A stretch of DNA of 64,000 nt from Anniella stebbinsi (GCA_029215795.1 JARDYH010000003.1:12178001-12242000), one strand, 5' to 3'; shown: positions 1-11,169, counted from the first letter of the stretch. The notes: a model not told the origin generated them from the sequence alone. Program-made: numbers and translations.

Positions 1-241
1 CATAAAACCACGTGTTCGCTCGGATTCCTCACCTGCTTCAACATAGGTATTGATGAGATACACCTAAACAAAACGTTAACTCACAACATCCACAAGCAGA
101 ACCTAGTTCCCAACGTCTTCGCTTTGTTCCCTCACAGAGAGGGGGAAAGGTAGTGTTATTTTGCCCTTCCCTCAGGCTTATTCAAGTGGTGGCGCTTGCC
201 TTGAGAAGGGGTGCTCACGACCGGGCCTAGTCTATAGGTGG
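1..241. other. Unassigned sequence at window edge
   Basis: No repeat family, open frame or RNA fold is recognised here. The stretch lies just beyond the A-rich 3' end of the minus-strand L1 fragment, so it is probably the DNA that L1 inserted into, but the window cuts off its left side. Confidence 0.4.
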
Positions 242-1440
242 GTTTTTAAAAAATATATATATATTTAGTTTTCAACATATAATACATAAAGTAAACATAA
301 TACATAAATAACCCTCAACAACCCCCCTGTGTTCCCCTATCCTTGAGACCTTCCATGCTCTGTTATATTATACATTTTTCCAAAATTGCATTGATTCTTT
401 TGAAGGTGTTCAACCTCTCCCCTTTACTAAAACATATTCTATAAATGTTCCCCAATTACTTTCAAAATAATTCTTTTTGGATAATCCCATCCTAACTTTA
501 ATTTTACATGTTAATCTATCATTAATTGCAATATCCCACACTCCTTTGTACCATTCTTCTATACTATAATTCCCTTGTATTTTCCAATTTTTAGCTATCA
601 TTAATCTAGCCAGTGTCAGGAGGTTGTTTATCAATTCTCTTATATTATTATTCCCATATTCTTTATCAAACTTCCCCAATAAAGCTATATTTGGACTTGC
701 TTCCACTTTCTTACCCAATATTTCACTTATTTCTTTAAAAACTCTTTTACGATTTTTTTTACATACTCACATATCCACCACATATGGAAATAAGTCCCCA
801 CTTCCTGACAACCCCTCCAGCATAGCTTTGACATTTTCTTATCTATCTGATGTAATCTTACAGGAGTGAGATACCATCTCCAAATTATTTTATAATGATT
901 TTCTTTTATCCTTATTGATAACAACTTTAAAGTTCTTAGTTCCCACATCTTCCCCATCTATCCCCAGTAATTTGAATTTTTAAATCTTCTTCCCAGATTG
1001 TTTTCAAAATTTCTTGTGACTCTCCCTCCTCTAACAATATATTATATATTTCACTTATTATACCTTTTTTACTTTTATTTCCCCCCTCCTTCTCTCTTGA
1101 CTCAATTAGCTTTTCAAATCTTGTTTCCTTTCTACAATCCTTATTTTTCTTTTTCCATTTCTGTGTCCATTGTTCCAATTGTAGACACTTAAACCATATT
1201 TTTTTTTGCCCTCTTAGAACTTCTTCTATTTGCTTTTTGTTAACCAGTTTCTTTAGCCAATCTTTCACTTTAATTATTTTTTCCCCTCAATAGCCCTTCC
1301 AATTCTCTTTTCAATTTACCTGGGAAGTTCTCCAATAAAACCACTGGGGTTAGAGGAGAAATTCCTGGTATTAATTTCTTTTTATACCTTCCCCAAATTT
1401 CTATGATATTCCTTAGGATGGGATTTTCCATATCCTTCAG
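242..1440 (-). mobile_element. L1 LINE, 3' part of ORF2 (decayed)
   Basis: On the minus strand three frame-shifted pieces (936-1268, 727-957, 410-718) follow each other in the order of the L1 ORF2 C-terminus. The middle piece carries the diagnostic run KIIWRWYLTPVRLH followed by a Cys/His cluster (CWRGC, then GTYFHMWWIC), which matches the cysteine-rich C-terminal domain of L1 ORF2p. The reverse transcriptase and endonuclease regions are absent, so the copy is 5'-truncated, as is usual for L1. It ends in an A/T-rich tract near 242-300, read on the minus strand as the 3' end. Frame breaks between the pieces show it is dead. ORF2p normally supplies endonuclease and reverse transcriptase for retrotransposition; none of that survives here. 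The 5' limit is uncertain and may reach 1557. Confidence 0.82.
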
Positions 1441-1557
1441 TTGTTTCTTTTGTATTTTACTAAAAAAATATATATTGTAACTCTAACTCCTGTCTGCGTC
1501 TTTAACCATTCTAAACTTGGATAGGGAGTCACTTTGCTACCTTCCTCATAATAGATT

Positions 1558-1942
1558 GAACCCAGGGTCATCCCAGGAAGCTGATTAGTGGGAGATTCAG
1601 GATGGATAGATTTCTTCACATGCTGCATAGTTGCACTATGGAATTCGCTTCCACAAGACGTAGCGATGGCCACCAATTTGGATGGCTTTAAAAGGGGGTT
1701 AGACAAATTCCTGGAGGAGAAGGCTATCAATGGCTACTTTTCCTGATCCTGCTATGCTATCACCAGTAATCAGAGGCAATAAGCTTATGCATACAAGGTG
1801 GAACATGGGCAGGATGGTGCTGTTGCACTCACGTCTTGCTTATAAGTTTCCCTTGGGCAGCTGGTTGGTCACTGTGTGAACAGAGTGCTGGGCTCGATGG
1901 ACCCTTGGTTCTGATCCAGCATCGTCTTCATGTTCTTATTTT
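1558..1942 (+). mobile_element. CR1/L3-like LINE 3' end
   Basis: This matches the copies at 41134, 44460 and 53469 in the same order: a GGTCATCCCA-type start, ATGGAATTCGCTTCCACAAG, the GATGGCCACCAATTTGGATG block, CCTGGAGGAGAAGGCTATCA, and a terminal GATCCAGCA followed by CTTCATGTTCTTA. This is the end of the frame plus 3' UTR of a CR1/L3-like non-LTR retrotransposon, with the short TTCTTATG-type terminal repeats typical of that group. It abuts the L1 fragment in opposite orientation. It is 5'-truncated and non-coding. Confidence 0.8.
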
Positions 1943-2099
1943 GTGATAAGTTTCCATCTAGCTAGTGTGAAAATACCACTACCAAATGAAGGTACACTCC
2001 ACGGCCCTCATTCTGAGGGAGGCGCATGGAAATGCCCCATATTCATTCCCCACCCTAATATTAGGTACATTTTGTATAATATGTGTCCCAAAATTCAGG

Positions 2100-2600
2100 T
2101 TTCTAACTTGCATAAAAATGCCTGAATGCTTTTTAGATCCCTGTGTGTGAGTCAAGCTAGACTACATTGTCATTTCTTCGGGCACTTTTCCTTTGTTCTG
2201 AACGTGTGCTTTAATATTTTCCGAGCAGCTTTGCTCCGCAGTTTTTCAAAACTCCCGTCTCACAGACAAGCCAGCCAGAATAGAGCAGCTCAGAGCAGAA
2301 AGGAGTGTTTTTTGTCTCCCAAAGAGTGTAATTGATTTAGCAGCAGTTTAAAAACAATGTTGAGTATTGTCAAAGATTTTCCTCTCTGCTGCTAAATCAA
2401 GTTCCTTGAGATGGATTACATGCTATCCACATACTATCTTAAAAAAAATATCTCAAGGGCTGTTTCTTCTTCAGCAATTTATGTTCGCCTTGTTAAAGAA
2501 TTGCATATCGAGCCTCTCTGGAATTCAAAGAGAAACTGAGAGGAATAACATGCAAACGCCATTGAACAATTCATGACATCGTAGAGCGGAGTTGAAGGGT
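2100..2600. other. Single-copy block with 15-bp inverted repeat (candidate conserved non-coding element)
   Basis: No interspersed repeat is recognised. A perfect 15-bp inverted repeat sits at 2332-2346 (TTGATTTAGCAGCAG) and 2386-2400, separated by 39 bases. Sequence around it is AT-rich with TTAAAAACAATG-type (SOX-like ACAAT) motifs. The open frames at 2126-2335 and 2367-2576 are short and share no features with known proteins. Calling it a regulatory element is inference. Confidence 0.35.
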
Positions 2601-3988
2601 CCTTTATATGCAAACTGCCTTATAGGACAGTCATAATTTTGTAATAATTCCAATATTTAAATCATATTTATAACACAACTAAATGTAACATCCCCATATA
2701 AAGTTATTGGGGCATTTTACAGGATGCATAAAGCATGGGGGGAAATAGGAAATTCTAACGAAACAAATTCATCTACCGCAGGGTGCAGGAAGCAACCTAA
2801 TGAGGCTGATATACCAATCCTAAATTGACAGTTTAACTGTTTTAAGCAGTAACTGTAATACGTTAAAGATGCTTAAGGATATCTCTCACTATAAAACCCC
2901 TCCTTTTAACTAAATAGTTGGGTGAGTTAGTACTTATTTTCAGTTTATGAATTCAGTGAGAGACTGGGACATTTTGAGATCCACAATTAAGAACACATCC
3001 CAGTAAACTATTTAAGGAGGTCAGATAAAGAATAAATTCCCAGCTATCTTCCCCCTTTTTGTAGTTTTCCTGTGGAGTAGTCATCACCAAAAGGACAAAT
3101 AATCAGATAATCAAACTGATTAATGTGGAAAGGACATGCGTTTTAATCCAGATTACACCTTGCTCCTAAACATTTACTCTACGGCTAAGTAAACCAAGCG
3201 TATTCAACTGGTTACCTGTCAAGCTAAGTACAGCCTATGATTTATATATTGTGGCCTGCCAAATTCATGATACCTGCCTCCTGTTTTTGCAGTCCTAGGC
3301 AGCAGCAAATGAAAAAGTTTATATATGGCTGGTACATAGGGCGTTCAACTGACAGGAATAAAATCCAACCTAGACTGTTCTTTGGACTGCCTCCAGGGTT
3401 TTGAAGTCCTTATTGGGGTAGTCTCCTGGACCCTCTCCTACCTGGGCTCTGGCCACCACCAAAAAAACCTGGTGACCACCAGGCTCAGAACTTCCACTTT
3501 GCCAAATCTTCCCACTGCACAATGGCCTCAGGCTGGCCTGCTCTTCTGCTTTTAAAAAGCATCCTGATTTGCAGACATTTGCAGGCAGTTTTTGTGGTGT
3601 GGAGATCAACTGGGACCAGGAAGACCTGAGTCTGAATCACCACTTAGCCATGACTTCCTTCCCTGGACAGATCTACAATTTAGTGGTGATACAGAGATGC
3701 TACAAAAAATGGCATCTCCATATTGAGCATTCACTTCACTCAGTCCCATAATGTATAAGAGCACATACCCATCTTATCATGTTGTGGACTTCTCTGCCCT
3801 GTTCACATCATCGGCTGCTGCTCGTAGGGGTGGGAAAACATACAACGTACCAGGCTGGGAAAACTACATGATACAACGTGTAGGAGTATATACCCTGTGC
3901 CATATTCTTACACATTATGAGGAACAGAAGGAGAACTCAACACAGGGATTCCTATGTCGCCAATAATGTCTAGTTCCAGCTAGTGCTG
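2601..3988. other. Intergenic, no feature recognised
   Basis: Mostly AT-rich single-copy sequence. Short open frames (3370-3609 minus, 3569-3751, 3751-3966) have no recognisable domain or splice context. Nothing repeat-like stands out. Confidence 0.5.
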
Positions 3989-4265
3989 CAGTGCCAGCCC
4001 TACCATTAGGCAGAGTGAGGCAATTGCCTCAGGCGGCAGATCTTGGGAGGTGACAGCAAGATGTTGGAGGAAAAGCCTGTGTGCCACGCAGCCTGCTCTG
4101 TGCCCCAAGTTAGCCAGCTGCCTTCAGATGCAGTGGAGGATGCTGTAGTATCATCTGTGTTGAAGACATATTCATCTGGCAGCCAGTTGGCTTTCATACA
4201 TGGAATGGGAGGGGACGCCATCTTGTTCTTCACTTCAAGCAGAAAAATGTCTTGAGCCAAACCTG
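3989..4265 (+). mobile_element. hAT-type non-autonomous element (CAGTGCCAGCC family)
   Basis: The element begins CAGTGCCAGCCCTACC and ends GAGCCAAACCTG, so its tips form inverted CAG...CTG ends. It is flanked by tagtgctg (3981-3988) and tagtgcta (4266-4273), a 7-of-8 match that fits the 8-bp target duplication of hAT transposons. The ATTAGGCAGAGTGAGGCA block and the far end (CAAGCAGAAAAATGTCTTGA) match the copy at 58797-59063 in the opposite orientation. It has no transposase and would depend on one supplied in trans. Confidence 0.7.
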
Positions 4266-4727
4266 TAGTGCTATGCCAAAAATTTCTAACTCTTTTTTTT
4301 TTTTACCGTTCCCATTCAATTTCATCGAAAATAAATTCCTTTCAAAAAGAAATTCAAAAGAGAATAACATTTCAGATAAATTGTTATGGGTCAGATTCAA
4401 CGTTCTTCTACTTACTTTACTTATGAAATGGTCAAGGCATGTGTCTTTCACTGCATACTCATCTTTCTGGTAGCCCATGTCTTCCTTGGGTTCCTGAACT
4501 TCCGTTAAAGCCTAAGGGAAGTCATCATGAGGTATTTTTTTCCAGTAGGGCTTTTTGGAGGGTGCCGGATGTGCAGATAATCTGGGAGGTTGCAAAGCAA
4601 TGGAGAGATGGATGAAAGAAAGAAGGAAAACACTCTGCACTATTGCCCGCCCCAAATTTCCCCACTATTTTTGTGGTGTCTCCTCTCCCCAGTCCTCATG
4701 GAAGCTCGTGGCTCCAATGTCAATGCG

Positions 4728-4775
4728 GCCATGAATCCACGCTGGGTTTCAGTCAGAACCAATCAGAACGCTTTA
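4728..4775. repeat. Fragment of the TTTCAGTCAGAACC palindromic family
   Basis: The run GCTGGGTTTCAGTCAGAACC is shared with the palindromic repeat at 9326-9480 and, more weakly, with 34871-35044. Only one short arm is present. Confidence 0.4.
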
Positions 4776-4832
4776 GACTTCCCTCCTCACACACCATACC
4801 CCGGAAAGACTCTAGGTGTGGGACATGGTGAA

Positions 4833-5253
4833 TAGGGATGTATGAGAAATTTGTTTCAGTTCATTTTTGATCAGGCGTTACCCATTTTGCGCCTACCAGA
4901 CTGAACACAGACTTGAACATTATCTGTGGCTGAAGCCTATCCCTTGCAATGTGATTTGTGCCTCCCCCAAATGTGTTTGACAGCACGCATACATTTGAAA
5001 AATGTGCATAGGAAATGTGTAGTTTTGAAAGAAAATGCACCAATACGCTTTAATCAATGGGAGAAGAAGGCGACATTCAAAGATGTGCACAATCGATGCA
5101 TGCATTTGGGAAAAATACACATGAAAATACACCTGGATTTTCATACGAAAAGAAAAGCTCACAATTTAATACAGACTCAAGTTGGAACAAAGGTTCGACG
5201 TGGAATTTGGAGAATTCTATCAAGCGGGAGTTTTCCTGATTCGTGTATCTCTA
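4833..5253. mobile_element. AT-rich hAT-like element (TAGGGATGTATGAGA ends)
   Basis: It starts TAGGGATGTATGAGAAA and ends CGTGTATCTCTA, which are inverted versions of each other with a few mismatches. The interior is rich in AAAATGCAC/AAATGTGCA words, the same style as 39173-39460 and 42540-42745. The flanking octamers do not match, so the hAT assignment rests on end similarity to the TAGGG-type elements at 38115 and 47144. Short open frames inside (4926-5267 and others) follow the repeat words and are not genes. Confidence 0.5.
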
Positions 5254-5679
5254 AGGATGCGCAATAATGACCAGACTGCCAAGGTATTTGCTGCTGTTGC
5301 CTCTTGCCTTTGTAGCACAGTAAACAAACAAACAAAAACTCTGGGGAAAAAGAAGCTGTGCTCGCTCCGCCTCTGAGAAACTGTTTGAGAATATCCCCTC
5401 CCCATTGAGAAATGTGGTATAATTGTCCCCCCAATATTTCTGCCCACACATAGGGCGGAGAATTTTTGAGAGGCCATTTGCACAATGCTCTAGTTCTAGC
5501 TCCATTAAATAGAGTTAAAAATATGCTTTGAAAATCAATGTTTACTTCTACCCCTATTAAATATGCTTAGAATTAAATTTGGGTTTTTCTGGATCATAGG
5601 CTACCAACCCTAAATATGAACTGCAAGGTGTAATATCTTCCTCTACTTTTGTTGGGCTGATGTGCAGTGTTCTTCTTTT

Positions 5680-5708
5680 AAAATAAATAAATAAATAAAT
5701 AAATAAAA
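5680..5708. repeat. (AAAT)n microsatellite
   Basis: Six to seven tandem AAAT units, possibly the leftover tail of a decayed LINE or SINE. Confidence 0.85.
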
Positions 5709-5875
5709 AATAGTATCTTGATGTTTATTTTAAAGAAAAAGATTTTGCGATCTATTGTCTTTTCATTTTTCACCAAAAGAGGTGATGGTCAGAAAACAGG
5801 CTCCAACTGGTGGGAAGGAATTCACCCTGTACACTCAGCTACACCTTATAAATAGCTGCTTGTTGGATAATTAGG

Positions 5876-6193
5876 TAGGGTAACCAGATAAAATCCAGGT
5901 CAGGGCTCATGTAACTTTAACAGTTATAGAGAAAAGGGGATTTCAGCCAGTGTCATTTGTATGCAATTAGTTCCTGGTGAAATTCCCTCTTCATCACAAC
6001 TGTTAAAGGTGCAGGGGCCCTGCTTTCTTTTGTATATGGTCACTCTAGTATAGTGCCTGCACCTTTAACTGTTGTGATAAAGAGGGAATTTCACCAGGAA
6101 CTAATTGCATACAAATGACACTAGCTGAAATCCCCTTTTCTCTGCAACTGTTAAAGTTACATGAGCCCTGACCTGGATTTTATATGGTCAGCT
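5876..6193 (+). mobile_element. hAT-MITE A, complete copy 1
   Basis: Near-palindrome of 318 bp starting TAGGGTAACCAGATAAAA and ending in the inverted counterpart GGTCAGCTTA. Perfect 8-bp target duplication: TAATTAGG at 5868-5875 and 6194-6201. The two arms read through GTCATTTGTATGCAATTAG and its complement. The centre carries GGTCACTCTA, an internal TIR-like end belonging to the left unit; I use copies with that layout as plus. No coding capacity. Confidence 0.88.
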
Positions 6194-6201
6194 TATAATT
6201 A

Positions 6202-6889
6202 GGCAAACAGATGGGAGACTCAACCAAGTTGGAAGTGAGGGAGCAGGGAGAAGCTGATGGTGGAGAAACAGGAATTGTTTTTTGACCAATAAAGATATGC
6301 AGATCTAAGCTGGTTCTGGCTAGTCCTTTATTGTCATCCTTTTTCATTGCAGCAACCTGGTTCACTCTTGAGAAATGGCCAAGAGAATGACGATGCCTCT
6401 GGGTCCCAAGTCCTACTTGTTTGGAAAAGCACTCACCAGTGGCTTCTTAATCGTGTGTTGGGTCATTAAATAGGGTTGCCAGGGGACCCTTATTTCAAGG
6501 GAATGCTGCTTCCTTCAGAGTACCCATTTGCCATAGGGTTGCTTTTTATTTCAGAACATAACTCGGCTAATGATGATGATCCTATAGATTTGGCTTCATA
6601 TGCCTTGTGTATGAAAGTGTGCCCTAGAGTAAAAATCCTCGTCTGGTTGGTAGGACCATAACGAACCATCATTAATCCTCATGGGGAAGTCTCTTAACCT
6701 TACGCCACTTCTTTTGGAATGGGCTCCAGGCAATCCACCATCTCTCTGTAATGAGTGTCAGGTCTATCCCTGTTCTCTTTGGAAACAAATTAATGACATA
6801 ATTTCTCAGATGCTCACTGGGCATTCAACCAATCAATCCAAACTTTGAATGGGGTCCAGAGTGGGGGGGGGGGGCACAGGATCTAGCGC
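6202..6889. other. Intergenic, no feature recognised
   Basis: Single-copy-looking sequence between MITE A copy 1 and a diverged palindromic fragment. Opposing short frames at 6476-6661 and 6490-6672 are mutual shadows. A G-run lies at 6863-6874. Confidence 0.45.
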
Positions 6890-6985
6890 AGCGTTTCCCA
6901 ACCTGGTTGCCTCCAGGTGTTTTGGACCACAACTCCCAAAATTCCTGACTCTTCGCCATGCTGGCTGGGGATGATGGTGTTACAA
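6890..6985. repeat. CCCAACCTGG palindromic family fragment
   Basis: The order TTTCCCAACCTGG, CCTCCAGGTGTTTTGGACCA, CAACTCCCAAAATTCCTGAC, CATGCTGGCTGGGGATGATG is shared with the copies at 25322, 60738, 61236 and 63380. Complete members read outward as an inverted repeat; this one keeps the left arm and centre only. The family is widespread in squamates. Its transposon class is not shown by the sequence here. Confidence 0.65.
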
Positions 6986-7203
6986 AGTAGCTTTCTTTTG
7001 AGTGAACACTACTGACTCCATTTTGAGACACAGCGGAAAGGCCAGGCATCTTCATCCCCAGCTTCAGCAAAAGTGGGGAAAGACACAGGAATGGGGTGGA
7101 GCTCGATCACATAAGCAATTCAGTTTCTAATGGATTGCCTAAAATGCTTTCCCCAAAGGCAACAGTGGGGAGTAAAAATTGAGCAAAACATGAATGTACT
7201 GGG

Positions 7204-7370
7204 TAGGGTGGCCATATGAAAAGGAGGACAGGCCCCTTGTGTCTTCAACAGATACATAGAACAGGGAATTTCAGCAGGTGTCATTTGTATGCATGCATCA
7301 TCTGGTGAAATGCCCTCTTCATCACAATAGTTAAAGCTGCAGGAGCCCTGCCCTCTTTTGGTTCTGGTCA
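7204..7370 (+). mobile_element. hAT-MITE A, left half only
   Basis: It begins TAGGGTGGCCATATGAAAAG and runs to TTTTGGTTCTGGTCA, exactly one unit of the two-unit element. Both ends of this half look like the family TIR. It could be a deletion derivative or the single-unit ancestor; the flanking octamers do not match. Confidence 0.72.
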
Positions 7371-7443
7371 ATACGGCAGGGTGTGATGTGGCAATCAGCT
7401 CATAATCACAGACTCCTGAACCTCCCCATACTGCCTTCACTGC

Positions 7444-7500
7444 TCCCTCCCTCCCTCCCTCCTTCCTTCCTTCCTTCCTTCCTTCCTTCTCCCTCCCCCC
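7444..7500. repeat. (CCCT)n/(CCTT)n pyrimidine tract
   Basis: Tandem CTCC then CTTC units grading into a C-run. The 184-aa minus-strand frame and the 92-aa plus-strand frame across it owe their length to this stop-free tract and the adjacent MITE half. Confidence 0.9.
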
Positions 7501-8522
7501 TCTCTCCCTGGAGAAAAATGCACCAGGATCCAGGTTTTGCCAGAGAGGACAGATGTCATGCCAACCCTCTGTCCTCCCATAATGCAATGCGGTACTCAGA
7601 CGAGCTGGGCCAATACTCATGGGGCAAGGCCGACACTCCAATGATGGTGCATATCCACTGACAAAAACGACCATCGTCCATTCTCAAATGGAATAAATAA
7701 GCACATATTTTTGGCAAAACCCCAAGGTCACTGCAGCCAGTCCAAAAGATTGTTTCACGTTGGGTTATCACAGACAATGAGTGTCAATTATTATGTTCCA
7801 TCCCTCATGTGCCCATCCTGGGTAAAGTTCTTGTTACTATGGCTGCTGGACCTCTTGTCTGTCAATTCATGTTTGTTGTCACCAGGAGGCTACGTTCCGC
7901 AGGATTATCTCCAGCACTTTTGTGACAAGAATGTACTCATGTCAGTGATGAGGAAAAGAAAGTGACACAACGGATGTCTCTTTTTCCAGGGTGGCTCATG
8001 CCAACATCAGTTTCTCTACCTAAGGGGCAGAATATCTTTTCTGCTTGACGTGGTCTTCACTTCAACAGATTTCAAGAAGGTAGAAATCATATTTTTGGGA
8101 GACTGCTAGCTATAAGGGGATGGTTTTGAGGAAGACTGTCGACTTCTTGTCTGCTTTCCAGCTTTTCTGGGGCTTCTGTCATCCCATATTCCCTTTCCTT
8201 GGATTTGCCTCTGTTCCTTTCACCCTCTGTTGTTGTTGATGATGATAAATTGCTTAATGCTGGGCATGGATCTTGATGCTGCTGTTGGATTTTGTCAAGG
8301 CTGGGCCATGAGCAGATGCCTGAGGTGAACCAAGAACTGGAAACTATGAGCGATGGGACAACAAGCCAGTAGTTGCAATCAGGAATGATGAACAAGTCAA
8401 GACCAAAGGACAAATCAGAAAGGAGGAGCAAACCAGAAGTCAGGACTGAAGAATAAGCAAGGATACAGGAACACACCAGAACATGGAAATACCTTGTTGT
8501 TTGAGCAAATCTCAGCTGGAAC
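7501..8522. other. Intergenic, no gene recognised
   Basis: The longest frame here (8087-8563, minus, 158 aa) has hydrophobic patches but no recognisable family signature, and it runs into a CR1-like tail at its 5' side. A TTG/ATG-rich patch lies near 8226-8250. Nothing else is supported. Confidence 0.4.
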
Positions 8523-8710
8523 GTAAAAACATGAAGCCCTGATGGATCAGACCAAAGGCCCATCTAGTCCAGCATTCTGTTTAGCCAACCAGATGCCTGT
8601 GGGAAGCCCACAAACAGGACATGAGACCAAGAGCATCCTCCTGCTCTTGTTTCCCAGCAACTAGTAATGAGAGGCCTACCACATCTGAATCCGGAGGTAA
8701 TATACAGCCA
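8523..8710 (-). mobile_element. CR1/L3-like LINE 3' end
   Basis: Reading the minus strand gives the family tail: CAGAATGCTGGACTAGATGG, then CTTTGGTCTGATCCATCAGG and a terminal CTTCATGTTTTTA. Upstream it keeps the CCTGCTTGTGGGCTTCCCAC block but is short and diverged. It is inactive. Confidence 0.75.
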
Positions 8711-9325
8711 TTGTGACGAATGGAGGGGAAATGAATCTGGTCCCCAAAATCTAGCTGGGTTGGGCTTTGAATTTTATGCTTCGAAGTCCCACTGAGACAG
8801 CTTCCCACAAACTTGCACAATGAGAACAGAGATTTGAGCTCTACTCTTTTGATTGAGAGAGTGCAGTTCCACAGCAAGCTTAAGTTAAAAGGAGAAAATG
8901 TTTTGTTGACAGCAGAAAAGGGAATTCACACATAGGGATGGAGGGACTCACCTGCGCCCGTGCTTGGAGGGTGCTTGCGGGGAAACCACTGCCATCCACC
9001 TGTTTGCCGAGCCACACATGCCCCTGGAGGGCTTGGCGAGCAGTCTGGAAGCACCTCGCAGCCACCCACTCCTCAAAACGAGCCATTTTCATGCAAGATG
9101 GCGGCTCCATAATTTTTGCATTTTTATGTTGCGCAAAATGGCTGCCTTAGAGGTCCATCTCTGCAATATTAGAGGCATAGAGGGCCCCTTTAAACTCCTA
9201 ATGTTGTGGGAATGCAATACAAGTACTAAAAGCACTAAAACAGTTCTTAAAATGTTGAAAAGACCATAGCATAGGTGCCAGGTGAGCCTCTCTGGGAAGA
9301 ACATTTCACAAATGAGCTATCCAAG
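8711..9325. other. Intergenic with a possible short TAGGG-type element
   Basis: A TAGGGATGGAGGGA word at 8935 and a roughly inverted GGTCCATCTCTGCA at 9150-9163 could bound a hAT-like remnant containing AAGATGGCGGCTCC. The ends are too short and no target duplication is visible, so this is only noted. Confidence 0.25.
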
Positions 9326-9480
9326 GGCTGTAAATCGGCTCTAGGTTTCAGTCAGAACCTGTCTGAACTATCTGCAAATGGGTTTTGCACCTGGATAGCT
9401 CCTTTAGAGTTCTAACAGTTTCTGACTGAAACCCAGAGCAGATTCACAGCCCCACTGCCATCAGAGTTACCAGCCTCACT
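9326..9480. repeat. Palindromic repeat, TTTCAGTCAGAACC family
   Basis: Left arm GCTCTAGGTTTCAGTCAGAA and right arm TTCTGACTGAAACCCAGAGC are near-perfect inverted copies about 65 bases apart. The right side continues with GATTCACAGCCCCAC, shared with 34871-35044, and CACCTGGATAGCTCCTT is shared too. It is probably a MITE of unknown superfamily. Confidence 0.6.
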
Positions 9481-9649
9481 GAGTGCCACCAAAATTTGAG
9501 GGAATGGGTGGGATGGTGTGTATGGGAGAAAACACATCCCAGTACTTCTGAGTGGAAACAGTGAAAGGAGAAAAGGCCCATTAATAGGTGGAGGCAGAAT
9601 GGCAGATGTCATGTGCCAATTTGAACATGGGCCATATTGAGCCTATAAC

Positions 9650-10070
9650 ATTCTAACACTGTGAAGGAGGATATATAATGATGTGTAAAATTTTGAAAGC
9701 ACTGAGGTTGATGTACAGAGCAAAAGCCGGATACGAGCGGCATCTACCAAGGGCTCCTGGCCATTCTGTTCCCCTCATTGCTGCCAATGTTACAAACCTG
9801 GGTGTCATAAAAGTGGCATCATTTATCTGCGTTTGTTTGCGCCAATTCGGCATAAATAAAGCAATTGGATGGCTATCAGCAGAGCTATTTGACAGAATTC
9901 AAAGCAGATCAACAATGAATAGAAAAGCAATTGGGTCATTAGAATAATATATATATATATAACCAAACAAAAATATCTCTTTCCATTATCCAGTTTCGGT
10001 TTTAAATGGATCTGGCCTCCTGCCTCCATTTTAGCTGGCAGACGAGAAACATTTTATTTGCGCCGGCTAA
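9650..10070. other. Candidate conserved non-coding element
   Basis: A single-copy block with no repeat similarity, moderate complexity and several intact-looking AT-rich words (CATAAATAAAGCAATTGGAT, CAATGAATAGAAAAGCAATT). CAATTGG occurs repeatedly. Opposed short frames (9678-9947 plus, 9653-9853 minus) are not convincing exons. Its look resembles vertebrate enhancers near developmental genes, but this is a judgement by eye. Confidence 0.35.
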
Positions 10071-10340
10071 TGTGCACTGTGTTCAACCAGAGAGGCTAGT
10101 GAAAAACAGGGCATTATTGCTACCCAAGGAAGAAGTGAGCTCAGGACAGAAACATTAGGCCAAAATAATCTGAAGGGTCAATTACAAACCAACGAAAACA
10201 GAAACAGAAATGTTGAGTGGAGATTCTCCAGGGTTTAAACTCTAGCCGCATGTTATTTGATACATATACACAGCCAGAGCTTAAGAATAGCAGTAAGAAT
10301 GGATGAACAGCAGTAAGAATGGATGAATCAGACTATTTCT

Positions 10341-10436
10341 GGGCAGGATCTACACTACTGCTGTAATACGGTTTACAACGACAGTGGCAGTCCATATACA
10401 GTTTTCAAACCATATTGCTTGGTGCAGATCTGGCCC
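10341..10436. mobile_element. GGCAGGATCTACAC MITE (family B)
   Basis: It starts GGGCAGGATCTACACTACTG and ends GGTGCAGATCTGGCCC, which are inverted ends. It is a short internally deleted member of the family seen at 19682, 26564, 32067, 46072 and 61859. Confidence 0.7.
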
Positions 10437-10870
10437 TAGTCTGGGCCACTTTTGCATGCATTCAGCAATAAATCTGTTTTGACCCATTTCTCCTTTCATT
10501 TGTAGCCTTCTAAAAATCTTCACAAAAATCTGAATTTAAATGCACATTTTAACCCCTTTCTCTCCCAAACATGCATTTATGAATGCATTTTCTGTGATTT
10601 GAGCAAAGAACTTTGTTAGAACATTCAGGAACTGCAAAAAGCTGGTGGATCATCAAGTCCCCATCTAAGTACAACATATTCCATCATCCAACGTACAATG
10701 TAGTCCATGAGGAATTCCACTGCTAGAGGGAGGAGATGGTTCAAGTGAGACTACGATGAGCAAGGCAAGGAGCTCATGCTGACCAGAAGCAGAGGCATGG
10801 TGAATACACTGGGCAGAGCCGGTGCTGCCGATCCAGAAACCTGCGGCTAAATTTGAGAATCACTGTTAGC
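10437..10870. other. Intergenic, AT-rich
   Basis: Contains AAATGCACATTTT-type words around 10530-10600 like those in AT-rich hAT remnants elsewhere in the window, but no bounded element can be drawn. Confidence 0.35.
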
Positions 10871-11169
10871 TAGTGTGACCATATGAATAGGAGGACAGGG
10901 CTCCTGTATCTTTAACAGTGGCACAGAAAAGGGAATTTCAGCAGCACCAGGTGAAATTCCTTCATCACCGCAACAGTTAAAGCTGCAGGAGCCCTGCCCT
11001 CTTGACCAGATACAACAGAGGGCAAGGCTCTTGCAGCTTTAACGGTTGTGATGAAGAGGGAATTTCACCAGGTTCTGCATGCATACAAATGACACCTGCT
11101 GAAATTCCCTTTCCTTTGCAGCTGTTAAAGATACAGGAGCCCCGTCCTCCTTTTCATATGTTCGCCCTA
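10871..11169 (-). mobile_element. hAT-MITE A, complete copy, reverse orientation
   Basis: Starts TAGTGTGACCATATGAATAG and ends CATATGTTCGCCCTA. The centre reads CTCTTGACCAGATACAACAG, so the internal TIR belongs to the right unit. Flanks CTGTTAGC and CATTAGCA are similar but shifted, a decayed target duplication. Confidence 0.82.

Noticed and set aside
7120..7674. 184-aa minus-strand open frame
   Set aside because: It spans half of a MITE and a CCTT microsatellite, has a Lys/Glu/Gly run from the repeat, no domain and no splice context.
8087..8563. 158-aa minus-strand frame with hydrophobic stretches
   Set aside because: It runs into a CR1-like tail and has no recognisable family or exon signals.
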